From the NCBI RefSeq assembly GCF_900105195.1, contig NZ_FNRX01000002.1, forward strand, positions 2,046,001-2,110,000: a stretch of DNA of 64,000 bases, written 5' to 3'. The first letter of the stretch is position 1; each line of letters starts with the position of its first letter. Shown piece by piece: positions 27,354 through 38,857 of the stretch. A model generated the notes under the pieces. It saw only the letters and a program-made list of their open reading frames with translations. It was not told the origin of the DNA and searched no databases. Origin of the DNA: Rhodococcus pyridinivorans. GTDB lineage: Bacteria; Actinomycetota; Actinomycetes; Mycobacteriales; Mycobacteriaceae. The translations under genes and the position numbers were made by a program.

Positions 27354-27667
27354 CTCGCGTCTCCGGAGGCCGGGTGCCGACGTTCCGCTTCGGGTATCGG
27401 GACGTCGAGCAGCAGCGAATCCCACGGCTGTGCCTCCCGCAGTCGCGGGAGCATGTGCGTGGGCAGCACCAGCCACGGTTGCCCGGCGCCGCAACAGGAG
27501 TGGAGACGGTCGAGAGCCGTGTAGGCGAGCAGCGCGATGCGGCCGTCGCTGAGATACCGATAGTCGACGGTGGCATCGGCCGGATCCGGGACCGCTTCCG
27601 CGCACGGTAGATAGAGATACGGCGGGAGCACCGTCGGTAGTGCGTCCGCGACCTGTTCCTGCGACAT
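27350..27667 (-). CDS. SAV_915-like small protein
   Basis: The 105-residue protein has a strand-rich segment (GRIALLAYTALDRLHSCCG then QPWLVLP) like the small SseB/SAV_915-type proteins of actinobacteria, which often accompany WXG100-type genes. No signal peptide or catalytic motif is seen. It is the first gene of the four-gene operon and overlaps the next start by four bases. A role as cytoplasmic accessory or chaperone is inferred only from position. Confidence 0.6.
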   Translation of the reverse strand: MSQEQVADALPTVLPPYLYLPCAEAVPDPADATVDYRYLSDGRIALLAYTALDRLHSCCGAGQPWLVLPTHMLPRLREAQPWDSLLLDVPIPEAERRHPASGDAR

Positions 27668-27764
27668 TCGTTCCCCCGTGAGCAGCCTGTCCGATCCCCC
27701 GTCGGACTGTCGGCGCAGAGGAGGCTACCAGCGTCAGGGTTTGTGACGAATCACGGATTGATGC

Positions 27765-28127
27765 TTACGGTTTCGACCGTACGCGAGAACGTGAGCCGAC
27801 GACGGCCGCGACGGCGAGGCCGATCGCAACGCCGACGAGATCGGCGCACCAGTCCCAGAACGATCCGGAACGCCGCACGGCCACCGTGGCCTGGAGGATC
27901 TCCGTCAACACGCCGTAGAGGCCCAGCCACACCACCGTGACGACGGGGGAGATTCGTGCGTAGCGGGAGCAGAGCGCGAGCGCCAGGAACATCAGCGCGT
28001 GTGTGACCTTGTCGGCGTGCGGCGGGCCGCTCGGCACCGTGCTGCCGGGGGAGAGCAGCATCGCGGTGATGACGACGACCGCGAGGATCAGGGGCAGTGC
28101 ACGATGCCGGAGGAGCGTGGACGGCAC
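27765..28127 (-). CDS. VanZ-family membrane protein
   Basis: The 120-residue protein has about four hydrophobic segments with the VanZ-family features: a short DKVTHALMFLALAL helix, YGVLTEILQ and the SGSFWDWCADLVGVAIG segment. VanZ-like proteins are small membrane proteins of unclear biochemical role. The family name comes from a teicoplanin resistance gene, but this one is chromosomal and not in a resistance cluster. It starts three bases after the stop of a DUF1707 gene, so they are co-transcribed. Confidence 0.8.
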   Translation of the reverse strand: MPSTLLRHRALPLILAVVVITAMLLSPGSTVPSGPPHADKVTHALMFLALALCSRYARISPVVTVVWLGLYGVLTEILQATVAVRRSGSFWDWCADLVGVAIGLAVAAVVGSRSRVRSKP

Positions 28128-28130
28128 GGT

Positions 28131-28565
28131 TCAAGCGTTCTTCTTCTCACCACGGTGGGTGTCGGCGTCGTCGGTGCTGTGCCCGTCCCGGTCGCGACCG
28201 GCGAACAGGACGATGCCCACGGCGGGGATCAGCAGGAAGAACAACCACGTGTCGAAGGTGAAGAACAGCACGAGCGCGACCAGCGGCGTCAGGCCCATCA
28301 CGACCTCGCGCCACCGCTCGGGATCCCTCTTCGGGATGATCACCGGAAGATCGTCCCGGGTCGTGGCCGAGCTATCGGTGAGGTGGGCGGGCAGGTCGGT
28401 GAACAGCACGTCGAGATCACCGCGCGTCCCGGCCGCCGACGCCATCGCGCTGCGTTCGTCGAACTCCGACAGCGTCAGCCGGCCGAGCGCGAAGTGCTCG
28501 CCGAGCAGGTCGAGAGCCTCACTGCGTTCTGCGTTGCCGATCCGGACGTCGGGGTGTTCGGGCAT
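28131..28565 (-). CDS. DUF1707 membrane protein
   Basis: The 144-residue protein starts MPEHPDVRIGNAERSEAL and carries the DUF1707 domain (residues 5-55, with LGEHFALGRLTLSEFDER), followed by two adjacent membrane helices and a short charged tail. It is a paralogue of the next gene upstream. A possible -10 (TAGTGT) lies close before the ATG on the coding strand, so transcription may be nearly leaderless. Function unknown; the family is associated with the actinobacterial envelope. Confidence 0.82.
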   Translation of the reverse strand: MPEHPDVRIGNAERSEALDLLGEHFALGRLTLSEFDERSAMASAAGTRGDLDVLFTDLPAHLTDSSATTRDDLPVIIPKRDPERWREVVMGLTPLVALVLFFTFDTWLFFLLIPAVGIVLFAGRDRDGHSTDDADTHRGEKKNA

Positions 28566-28684
28566 GCCGGCCACACTAACCTGTGCCGTCGGACCGGCAA
28601 CAGCCACGGGCACCTCTCGAAGAGCTGTGATATCCGCTACAGGATCTCTGCAACAGCAGAAGGACGCGGCCGGGTACCGCGAGG

Positions 28685-29062
28685 TCAGGACGGCCCGCGG
28701 CCCTCGCCGAGGAGCCGGTAGGCCCGGCGACCCGCGACGAACAGCACACCGAAGGCGATGAGCAGCGCGATCGGGTGCCGGAAGACGACGATCACGAGCA
28801 GCGCGACCAGGATGAACGGAACCAACGTGAGCAGCTGTTCCGCCAGATCGCGTGGCCCGGTGGTGGCCATCGCGGCCGGCGCCGAGGGCAGGTCGGCGAA
28901 CAAGGGGATCAGGTCGCCACGCACCGTGGCCTGCGTGGCGAGTGCGACCCGCTCGTCGAATTCCGCCAGGCTGAGACGGCCCGCGGCGAAGTGCTCGCCG
29001 AGCAGCGCTACGGCTTCTTCACGCTCGGCGGTGCCGATGCGGATGTCGGGGCGGTCGGCCAT
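28685..29062 (-). CDS. DUF1707 membrane protein
   Basis: The 125-residue protein has the DUF1707 domain at the N-terminus (MADRPDIRIGTAEREEAV, then LSLAEFDERVALA) and two hydrophobic helices (TLVPFILVALLVIVVF and IALLIAFGVLFVAG). It is closely similar to the downstream DUF1707 gene, so the pair is a tandem duplication, with VanZ as third gene. It lies downstream of the accA3 terminator hairpin and has its own start signals. Confidence 0.82.
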   Translation of the reverse strand: MADRPDIRIGTAEREEAVALLGEHFAAGRLSLAEFDERVALATQATVRGDLIPLFADLPSAPAAMATTGPRDLAEQLLTLVPFILVALLVIVVFRHPIALLIAFGVLFVAGRRAYRLLGEGRGPS

Positions 29063-29121
29063 GACTCCAGGCTAGTGGTTCTTCGCGCGCATGAGCCGGT
29101 CACGGGGGCCCGATACGGCGA

Positions 29122-29153
29122 GGTCCCCCGCATCGTGAGCGATGCGGGGGACC
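29122..29153. terminator. Terminator hairpin after accA3
   Basis: Perfect 14-bp arms GGTCCCCCGCATCG and CGATGCGGGGGACC surround a TGAG tetraloop, 38 bases beyond the accA3 stop on the minus strand. No U-tract follows. A hairpin of this strength separates the carboxylase gene from the DUF1707 genes. Confidence 0.8.
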
Positions 29154-29190
29154 GTCGGCCGTACTGCTCGAGCGTTGCTCGGGCGGGGTC

Positions 29191-30981
<1,791 letters not shown>

Positions 30982-31101
30982 GGAGCCTCCTGTTGATCGA
31001 TCGTTAGGTTATTTCCGTCGACGGGCAGTCTAAGCGCCATTCGGATCGACGATGTAACCGGATGCCCGTATACATTACGGCGGCCGTTCGAGCGCACAAT
31101 G

Positions 31102-32562
31102 CTACTCACCGGTAGGTGGGACTGCCGCCGTTTCCGGCCGTGCGATCCACGGTCCACCCACCGCGACCTCGTGCATCAGTTCGCGGGTGCGCGTCAGAAG
31201 GCTCGGGACGTTCTTGTCCGCGACCGTATTGTCTGGAAATCGCGCCGACATGTTCACACCCTCGGGCGTGCGGTTGATCCAGACGTAGACGTCGTGGGTG
31301 AAGCTGCGGCTGCGCAGCGCCTGAGCGTTCCATTCGGGCCACTGGGCGGCCATCGGTACGAACCGCACGTCCATGTACGAGACGACGAAACGTGGACGGA
31401 TGGGCACGCCGAGGAGTTCGCCCACCCGCGCGAACGGCACTCGTGCGCTCGCGCGGGTGCGGTGCAGTTCGTCGCCGGCCCGCATCGCCAGGGTCTCGAA
31501 ATCCGTTGTGTCCGTGAGTTTCAGATCGATCGGACGCAGGCCGACGAACCATCCGAGCGAACCCGCCCAGATCGGCCCGGCGCGGGTGTGCGCGGGCGCG
31601 ACGGTCCGGAACCGATCCGCACCGGTGAGTTCGGCCGTCGCCCGGCCGAAGCACGCCAGCACGCCGGCGAAGAATCCCGTCCCGGCGCGTCGGCAGCATG
31701 CGGAGAAGGCGCTCGCCTCGTCGTCGTCGAACCAGCGTTCCGACAGTCGTTGCTGGGGTGTGGCGTGCGCGGGTCGCGCCCCGATCGGGAGGGGGAAGGC
31801 GGGCGGTTCGCCGCCGCATTCGGTGAGGGTCCGCCGCCAGATCTGCACGGCCTCGTCGTCGTCGTCGAGATGCGCGGACTCGTCGCGTTCGGCGGCGCCG
31901 AAGTCGATGTAGCTGCCCACCGGGAACAGGTCGGCGGCGCGACCGGTGCGCTCCTCCTCGTAGAGCGCCGAGATCTCGTGCGCCACGAGCACCACCGAGT
32001 ACCCGTCGATGATGGAGTGGTCGGCGCCGAAGAAGACTGTGAACCGCTCGTCGGTGTCCTTCGCGCTTTCTGCGCTGTCGGGATCCCCGTCCGGTGTCCG
32101 CTCGAGCGTCGCGAAGACGTAGGACGGCCACAAGTGCGGGGTCGTGTAGTCGTCGAACAGACCGAGCAGGTGCTCGTGGATGGTGTCGGGATCGGCGGGA
32201 TCGTGCCGGATGGGTCGCACCGACACCCGGCCGGGGGGAGCGGTGCGCCGCACCAGACCGCCGCCGCTCTGCTCCTCGTCGAGGTGCGCGTGGCTGCGCA
32301 GCGGTTCGTGCCGATCGATCCAGCGCTGCAGGGCCCGCCGGAACCGCTCGGTGTCGAGGGGCCCGGGGACCTCGAAGGCCGTGCCGAGCCAGGAGTCGCG
32401 GCCCCCGCCGTACCGGACCCCCGAGGTGCGCCTGAGATGCGCCTCGTGGATGTACGAGGCGGGACGAGGGTCCTCGCGCCAGTCGTCCTCGGCCGCACAC
32501 GGCAGCCATTCGGTGAGAACGCCCGGGGGGATCCGGTAGTCGGCGAGCTCGGTGAACTCCAT
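31102..32562 (-). CDS. Stand-alone condensation-domain acyltransferase (PapA-like)
   Basis: The 486-residue protein is a single condensation/acyltransferase domain with the active-site HxxxDG motif at 182-187 (HSIIDG), and the second-lobe segments SLGWFVGLRPIDL and YMDVRFVPM. No adenylation or carrier domain is attached. Related proteins (PapA, NRPS C domains) join acyl groups from CoA or carrier proteins to alcohols or amines. It is inserted between the homologues of Rv3284 (sufE) and Rv3285 (accA3) and is 7 bases downstream of sufE, so it may be in that operon. Substrate unknown. Confidence 0.82.
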   Translation of the reverse strand: MEFTELADYRIPPGVLTEWLPCAAEDDWREDPRPASYIHEAHLRRTSGVRYGGGRDSWLGTAFEVPGPLDTERFRRALQRWIDRHEPLRSHAHLDEEQSGGGLVRRTAPPGRVSVRPIRHDPADPDTIHEHLLGLFDDYTTPHLWPSYVFATLERTPDGDPDSAESAKDTDERFTVFFGADHSIIDGYSVVLVAHEISALYEEERTGRAADLFPVGSYIDFGAAERDESAHLDDDDEAVQIWRRTLTECGGEPPAFPLPIGARPAHATPQQRLSERWFDDDEASAFSACCRRAGTGFFAGVLACFGRATAELTGADRFRTVAPAHTRAGPIWAGSLGWFVGLRPIDLKLTDTTDFETLAMRAGDELHRTRASARVPFARVGELLGVPIRPRFVVSYMDVRFVPMAAQWPEWNAQALRSRSFTHDVYVWINRTPEGVNMSARFPDNTVADKNVPSLLTRTRELMHEVAVGGPWIARPETAAVPPTGE

Positions 32563-32569
32563 GACCGCG

Positions 32570-32983
32570 TCAGGTTCGGAGATGCCGCTTGATGCGCGTG
32601 AGCATCGCGCTCATCCCTCGCAGCCGCAGCGGGCTGACCGCCTCGGCGAGACCGAGCGAGGCATAGAAGTCGTCGGGCACGTCGAGGATCTCCTGTGCGC
32701 TGAGACCGTCGAGTCCCTGCTGCAGGATCGATGCGAATCCGCGGGTGGTCGGGGCTTCGGCGGGTGCGCTGAAGTGGAGCTTCACCTGCGACCGGTCGGA
32801 TGCGTCGACGGACAGGAACAGCGGCGACTGGCACTCGGGCACCGGCTCCATCGCCGCTTCCTCGAGTTCGGCGGGAAGCGGCGGGAGCTCGCGGCTGAAT
32901 TCGAGAAGCAACTGCAGCTTGTCCTGACCTTCGACGGCAGCGAAGTCGTCGACGATCTCGGCGAGGGGGGCGGGAATGCTCAT
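32570..32983 (-). CDS. sufE: SufE-family Fe-S metabolism protein
   Basis: The 137-residue protein has the SufE fold with the sulfur-accepting cysteine at residue 51 (VPECQSPLF), exactly the position of the active Cys51 of E. coli SufE. Such proteins take persulfide sulfur from a cysteine desulfurase. Here it is coupled (ATGA overlap) to the rhodanese sseA, which suggests that the two work together on sulfur transfer. Homologous to Rv3284. Confidence 0.9.
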   Translation of the reverse strand: MSIPAPLAEIVDDFAAVEGQDKLQLLLEFSRELPPLPAELEEAAMEPVPECQSPLFLSVDASDRSQVKLHFSAPAEAPTTRGFASILQQGLDGLSAQEILDVPDDFYASLGLAEAVSPLRLRGMSAMLTRIKRHLRT

Positions 32984-33873
32984 GCGGCCGGCGCTTCTCC
33001 GGGCTCGTCGCCCTTGGCGATGGGCACGCGGACGGCGTTGCCCCACTCGGTCCACGAACCGTCGTAGTTGCGCACGTTCGAGTATCCGAGCAGGTAGGTG
33101 AGGACGAACCAGGTGTGGCTCGAGCGCTCGCCGATCCGGCAGTAGGCGATCACGTCGGCGTCCTGGTCGATGTCGCCGTAGATCTCCTCGAGTTCGGGCC
33201 GCGCACGGAACCGGCCGTCGGGCGCCGCTGCCTTCGCCCACGGGATCGACACCGCGGTGGGGATGTGGCCACCGCGCAGGGCGCCTTCCTCCGGGTAGTC
33301 GGGCATGTGGGTGCGCTCGCCGGTGTACTCCTGCGGCGACCGCACGTCGACCAGCGGGCCCTTGCCCAGGTGCGCGAGGACATCGTCCTTGAATGCGCGG
33401 ATCCGGGCGTCGTTGCGCTCGACGACCGGGTAACCGCTCGTCGTGGCGGCGGGGATGTCGAGGGTGGTGTCGCGGTTCTCGGAGATCCACGCGTCGCGTC
33501 CACCGTCGAGCAGGCGGACGTCCTCGTGGCCGAAGAGGGTGAAGACCCACAGTGCGTAGGCGGCCCACCAGTTGGACTTGTCGCCGTAGATGATCACGGT
33601 GTCGGTGCGGCGGATGCCCTTGCGATCCATGAGCGCGGCGAACTGCTCGCCGTCGATGTAGTCGCGGGTGACGGGGTCGTTGAGATCGAGATGCCAGTCG
33701 ATCTTCACCGCACCGGGGATGTGCCCCACGTCGTAGAGCAGGACGTCCTCGTCGGACTCTACGACCTTCACTTCGGGATGACCGAGATGAGCGGACAACC
33801 ACTCCGTCGACACGAGACGGTTGGGATCGGCGTATACCGCGAACGAAGGGTTGCTATCGGGTGCGACGGGCAC
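32980..33873 (-). CDS. sseA: Thiosulfate / 3-mercaptopyruvate sulfurtransferase (rhodanese)
   Basis: The 297-residue protein has two rhodanese domains. The second is catalytic, with Cys245 in the loop CRIGERSS. It transfers sulfane sulfur to cyanide or thiols in the cytoplasm. The GTG at 33873 has AGGAG six bases upstream, and starts further upstream would read unconserved sequence. The stop overlaps the sufE ATG. It is divergent from the globin gene, 62 bases away. Homologous to Rv3283. Confidence 0.93.
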   Translation of the reverse strand: MPVAPDSNPSFAVYADPNRLVSTEWLSAHLGHPEVKVVESDEDVLLYDVGHIPGAVKIDWHLDLNDPVTRDYIDGEQFAALMDRKGIRRTDTVIIYGDKSNWWAAYALWVFTLFGHEDVRLLDGGRDAWISENRDTTLDIPAATTSGYPVVERNDARIRAFKDDVLAHLGKGPLVDVRSPQEYTGERTHMPDYPEEGALRGGHIPTAVSIPWAKAAAPDGRFRARPELEEIYGDIDQDADVIAYCRIGERSSHTWFVLTYLLGYSNVRNYDGSWTEWGNAVRVPIAKGDEPGEAPAA

Positions 33874-33935
33874 ATGGGCTCCTGAGGCTGTGGTGGCAGG
33901 TGCGCCGTCGATTCTAGGCGGTACCGTGACGGGAC

Positions 33936-34352
33936 GTGACCCGCAGTGACACCCACGGCGACCGGCCGGCCCCGGTCGAGCTCGCATCGCGGGAGCACAT
34001 CGACCTGCTGGTCCGGCGGTTCTACGAACGGGCCCTCGACGATCCCGTGCTCGCGCCGGCCTTCGACGTCCTCGCCGTGATCGGACTCGACGACCATCTG
34101 GTAGTGGTCGGCGACTTCTGGGAGCAGATCCTCTTCCGCACCACCCGCTATCGCGGAGCGTTCGTGCCGGTGCACCGGGCGCTGCACGGACACCACGGAC
34201 TGACCCCCGCCCGGTTCGAGCGGTGGTTGCAGTTGTGGTGCGGGACCGTGGACGAGATGTTCCACGGTGTGGATGCCGAACGTGCGAAGACCAAGGCCGA
34301 GGCGATGGTGGGCTCGTTGCAGAAGACCTTGTACGGCGGCACGGCCCGATAG
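33936..34352 (+). CDS. Group III truncated haemoglobin
   Basis: The 138-residue globin has the group III features: an N-terminal [17 protein letters not shown] helix, a [14 protein letters not shown] segment with the probable proximal histidine, and the conserved [16 protein letters not shown] helix. It binds haem and probably O2 or NO. Group III members are less common than TrHbN/TrHbO. It is monocistronic between sseA and maf, with a GTG start. Not in the M. tuberculosis order at this site. Confidence 0.85.
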   Translation: MTRSDTHGDRPAPVELASREHIDLLVRRFYERALDDPVLAPAFDVLAVIGLDDHLVVVGDFWEQILFRTTRYRGAFVPVHRALHGHHGLTPARFERWLQLWCGTVDEMFHGVDAERAKTKAEAMVGSLQKTLYGGTAR

Positions 34353-34365
34353 TGCCGGGTACGGC

Positions 34366-35028
34366 TCAGTTCTCGAGCGCCTCGACGGGGATCGCGGCGT
34401 TCTCGGCCCACAACCGGGCGACGGAGATGCCGACCTCGGCGAGGAGGCGCCGCACCAGCGGGAGCCCGATGCCGATCACCGACGACGGATCGCCTTCGAT
34501 GCCCTCGACGAACCAGCCCCCGTGACCGTCGAGCGTGAAGGCCCCGGCCACCTCGAGCGGCTCACCGCTGTCGAGATAGGCCTCGAGTTCCTCGTCCGTG
34601 GGGATGCCGAAGTGCACCACGGTGCCGCTGTGGTCGGCGGCCTCCGCGACGACCTCGTCGTCGCGGAGACGGAGCACGGCATGACCGGTGAGCAGCTCGC
34701 CGCTGCGGCCTGCCATCGCCCGCCAGCGCTCGCGGGCCGCCTCGACGGTGCCGGGCTTGCCCTGCAGAGCGCCGTCGATCAGCAGCATCGAGTCGCAGCC
34801 GATGACGACGGCGTCGCGCAGCTTCTGCTCGCGCAGGACGGGCAGGATGTCGGTGGCCTTGGCGCGGGCAAGCTCGGTGACCACCTGCGCCGGCGGCGTG
34901 CCGGGGCCGAGGGACGCGATGAGCGCGTCCTCGTCGACCTCCGACACCTGCACCAACGGCTTCACGCCCGCCGCGTGGAGAACCGCGAGGCGGGCGGGTG
35001 AAGCCGAGGCCAGAACGAGCCGGGGCAT
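34366..35028 (-). CDS. maf: Maf-like nucleoside triphosphate pyrophosphatase
   Basis: The 220-residue protein has the Maf signature LVLASASPARLAVL at the N-terminus, CDSMLL with the conserved aspartate, and GKPG. It hydrolyses dTTP, UTP or modified nucleotides and affects cell division. The ATG start is separated by only one base from the accE5 stop, so maf follows accD5-accE5 in the same operon. Homologous to Rv3282. Confidence 0.92.
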   Translation of the reverse strand: MPRLVLASASPARLAVLHAAGVKPLVQVSEVDEDALIASLGPGTPPAQVVTELARAKATDILPVLREQKLRDAVVIGCDSMLLIDGALQGKPGTVEAARERWRAMAGRSGELLTGHAVLRLRDDEVVAEAADHSGTVVHFGIPTDEELEAYLDSGEPLEVAGAFTLDGHGGWFVEGIEGDPSSVIGIGLPLVRRLLAEVGISVARLWAENAAIPVEALEN

Positions 35029-35029
35029 G

Positions 35030-35356
35030 TCAGCCGCGGTTCGGGTACGAATACGGCGAGAACGGCGCCCACTGCCGGTGCGTCCGCGTCGGATCGCCCC
35101 AGGTCTCGGGCGGCCGGGTGTCGACCACCTCGTCGCCCGCCGACGCAGCGGCAGCGGCGAGCACGGCGACGAGAGCCGCGATCTCCTCGTCGGCGGGGTT
35201 GCCCTTGACGATGCGGATGGCAGCCGCGGTTTCGGCGACCGCGGTGCTCTCCTGGGCGGCTTCGGTCGCGTCGTCGGCGGCCGTGGCCTCGACCGCGGGC
35301 GGCTGCTCTTCGACTTCGAACTCGGTGATGATCTTGTCCTCTGCCGTCGCTGTCAC
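35030..35356 (-). CDS. accE5: Acyl-CoA carboxylase epsilon subunit
   Basis: The 108-residue protein has a variable, acidic, Ala/Glu-rich N-terminus and the conserved C-terminal segment IRIVKGNPADEEIAAL, then the Trp/Pro-rich tail (PETWGDP, WAPFSPYSYPNRG). This is typical of actinobacterial epsilon subunits that join AccA3 and AccD5. The GTG at 35356 is preferred, because an ATG at 35401 would add a cysteine-rich stretch unlike the family. Homologous to Rv3281. Confidence 0.85.
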   Translation of the reverse strand: MTATAEDKIITEFEVEEQPPAVEATAADDATEAAQESTAVAETAAAIRIVKGNPADEEIAALVAVLAAAAASAGDEVVDTRPPETWGDPTRTHRQWAPFSPYSYPNRG

Positions 35357-35473
35357 AGGGCACCCCCCGGGTACGCGTCCACACAGGCATCGGATGCCCA
35401 CCGGGTCGCTGTCATGTCGATCCCTCTCTCGGGTTCATCGCACGTCGTCGGCGACGTGCTACGCCGTACGGTC

Positions 35474-35506
35474 GCGGCAGGACCGAGCTGCGCCCGGTCC
35501 TGCCGC
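35474..35506. terminator. Hairpin between accD5 and accE5
   Basis: Perfect 12-bp arms GCGGCAGGACCG and CGGTCCTGCCGC with a 9-base loop lie 7 bases after the accD5 stop and before the accE5 start. Within one operon such a hairpin would act as a partial terminator or mRNA stabiliser, lowering epsilon relative to beta subunit. Confidence 0.65.
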
Positions 35507-35512
35507 CGAGCG

Positions 35513-37153
<1,641 letters not shown>

Positions 37154-37269
37154 GGCCAGTCAGCTTAGCGATCGTCATACAAGGCCGCTGCATCGAGGTC
37201 CCGAAGGCCGGACCACCGCTCCGGACCTACCGGCGGGTAGGTGGCGAAGGCCCACTTTAGGCTGTCTAC

Positions 37270-38115
37270 ATGGCATCCGACCGGCCCACGACCGATCTCC
37301 TCGCCCTCCGCACACCGCTCGACGAGGCGGCGTTGCGCGATGCCCTTGTCGGCGTCGAGCGCGAAGGTTTCTACACACGTCTCGACGTCGTCGCCGACAC
37401 GGCCTCGACGAACGCGGATCTGCTCGCCGTCGCCGCGACCGGCGACGACCGTCGCGTGCTGCTCGCCGAGTTCCAGCACGGCGGCCGCGGTCGCCACTCC
37501 CGCACCTGGAACGGTGTGCCCGGCGCGCAGGTCATCGTGTCGGTCCTGCTGCGGCTGCCCGAGTGCCCCCTGCAGAACCTCGGTTGGCTCCCGCTGTTGT
37601 GCGGCATCGCCGCCGTCGACGCTGTGCGATCCGTGACCGGCGTTGCGGCACAACTGAAGTGGCCCAACGACGTCCTCGTCGACGGACGCAAGCTCGCCGG
37701 GATCCTCGTGGAGGTCGCGGCCACCTCGCCGGTGCCCACGGTCGTCGCTGGCATCGGCATCAACGCCACCCTCGGACGCGACGAACTGCCCGTCCCCACC
37801 GCCACCTCGCTGCTGCTCGAGGACGCCACCGAACTCGATCGCACGCCGCTCGCGCAGGCGCTGCTTGCCGGCTTCGGCGAGCGGATCCGGGCGTGGGCCC
37901 GGGCGGGATGGGACACCACCGAACTCGCCGCGGCCTACCGCGAACGATGCGGCACGGTCGGGCAGCGCGTCCGTGCGATCCTGCCCGGCGACACCGATCT
38001 GCACGGCGTCGCGACCGACGTCGACGACCAGGGACGGATCGTGATCCGCCCCGACGGCGGGGAAGAGTCCGTGGCGGTCGCTGCGGGCGACATCACACAT
38101 CTGCGACCGGTCTGA
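37270..38115 (+). CDS. birA: Biotin-[acetyl-CoA carboxylase] ligase
   Basis: The 281-residue group I biotin ligase has the adenylate-binding GRGRHSRTW and the KWPNDVLVDGRKLAGIL motif, then a short SH3-like C-terminal domain. It lacks the N-terminal DNA-binding domain of E. coli BirA, so it is a ligase only. Its substrate would be K562 of AccA3. Divergent from accD5 with a 116-base shared control region. Homologous to Rv3279c. Confidence 0.95.
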   Translation: MASDRPTTDLLALRTPLDEAALRDALVGVEREGFYTRLDVVADTASTNADLLAVAATGDDRRVLLAEFQHGGRGRHSRTWNGVPGAQVIVSVLLRLPECPLQNLGWLPLLCGIAAVDAVRSVTGVAAQLKWPNDVLVDGRKLAGILVEVAATSPVPTVVAGIGINATLGRDELPVPTATSLLLEDATELDRTPLAQALLAGFGERIRAWARAGWDTTELAAAYRERCGTVGQRVRAILPGDTDLHGVATDVDDQGRIVIRPDGGEESVAVAAGDITHLRPV

Positions 38116-38170
38116 GCACCCTGCGACTGCTCGCATCGGTACAAGACCGACATATGCCATCGTGGGCGGT

Positions 38171-38740
38171 ATGGGATACCCGGAGGACGCCCTCGCACCC
38201 GAGGAAGAGTTGCTGCTGCACCGGCATCCGCACTGGAAGTCTCTCGTACTGCCGACGGCCACCTTCCTCGTGTCGACGATGGTCGCCGGTTTCCTGGTGG
38301 GACTCGTCCAGGCGCGGCTCGACGGTGCCGCCGCGACCTGGTGTGGCCTCGCCGTGGCCGCGGCGTGGATCGGCCTCGTCGGCTGGCGGTGCGTCCCTCC
38401 CTTCGTCGGGTGGCTCACCACGCACTTCATCGTCACCGACCGGCGCGTCCTCGTCCGCACCGGTGTGCTCACCCACACGGGTATCGACATCCCGATGGGC
38501 CGGATCAGCAACGTCCAGTTCCGGCACGGCCTCGTCGACCGGATGCTCCGGACCGGCACGCTCGTCGTGGTGTCCGCCGCCGACGATCCCATCGAGTTCG
38601 ACGACATCCCTGACGTCCAGCAGGTGCACGCCCTGCTCTACCGGCAGGCCTTCGACGCGCAGAACCAGCGGCCCGGTGACCGTCACACCACCCGCTACCG
38701 GCGCGACGAGCACGGGCATGAGCACCGCAAGGGGTGGTGA
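38171..38740 (+). CDS. PH-domain membrane protein (Rv3278c homologue)
   Basis: The 189-residue protein has a short PEEELLLHRHPHWKSLVLP start, two membrane helices (LPTATFLVSTMVAGFLVGL and WCGLAVAAAWIGLVGW) and a C-terminal bacterial PH (YdbS-like) domain with TDRRVLVRTGVLT and DIPMGRISNVQF. A charged, His-rich tail follows. Function is unknown; such proteins are thought to anchor or organise membrane components. ATG 38171 is used, with a GTG at 38162 as alternative. Tandem repeats lie directly after the stop. Confidence 0.85.
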   Translation: MGYPEDALAPEEELLLHRHPHWKSLVLPTATFLVSTMVAGFLVGLVQARLDGAAATWCGLAVAAAWIGLVGWRCVPPFVGWLTTHFIVTDRRVLVRTGVLTHTGIDIPMGRISNVQFRHGLVDRMLRTGTLVVVSAADDPIEFDDIPDVQQVHALLYRQAFDAQNQRPGDRHTTRYRRDEHGHEHRKGW

Positions 38741-38742
38741 CC

Positions 38743-38822
38743 GCGAGTCGCAGGTGCGCCGACGAGAGTCGCAGGTGCGCCGACGCGAGTCGCAGGTGCG
38801 CCGACGCGAGTCGCCGGTAATC
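38743..38822. repeat. 21-bp tandem repeat, about 3.8 units
   Basis: Units GCGAGTCGCAGGTGCGCCGAC at 38743, 38764 (one mismatch) and 38785 are followed by a partial unit that diverges after GCGAGTCGC. The array starts 2 bases after the PH-protein stop and ends 36 bases before the response-regulator start. The minus-strand core GTCGGCGCACCTG resembles the core of the array at 18301. Being a multiple of three, it keeps an open frame, but no start signal supports translation. Confidence 0.85.
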
Positions 38823-38857
38823 CCGACAAAGCGAACCGCGATCCGTACGCTGGCGTG

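Noticed and set aside
30982..31101. Fatty-acid regulator site upstream of accA3
   Set aside because: The region has short inverted words, but none that could be matched to a known FasR or FadR consensus with confidence.
38743..38822. Possible CRISPR array
   Set aside because: Repeats are directly adjacent with no spacers, only 21 bases long, and no cas genes are near.
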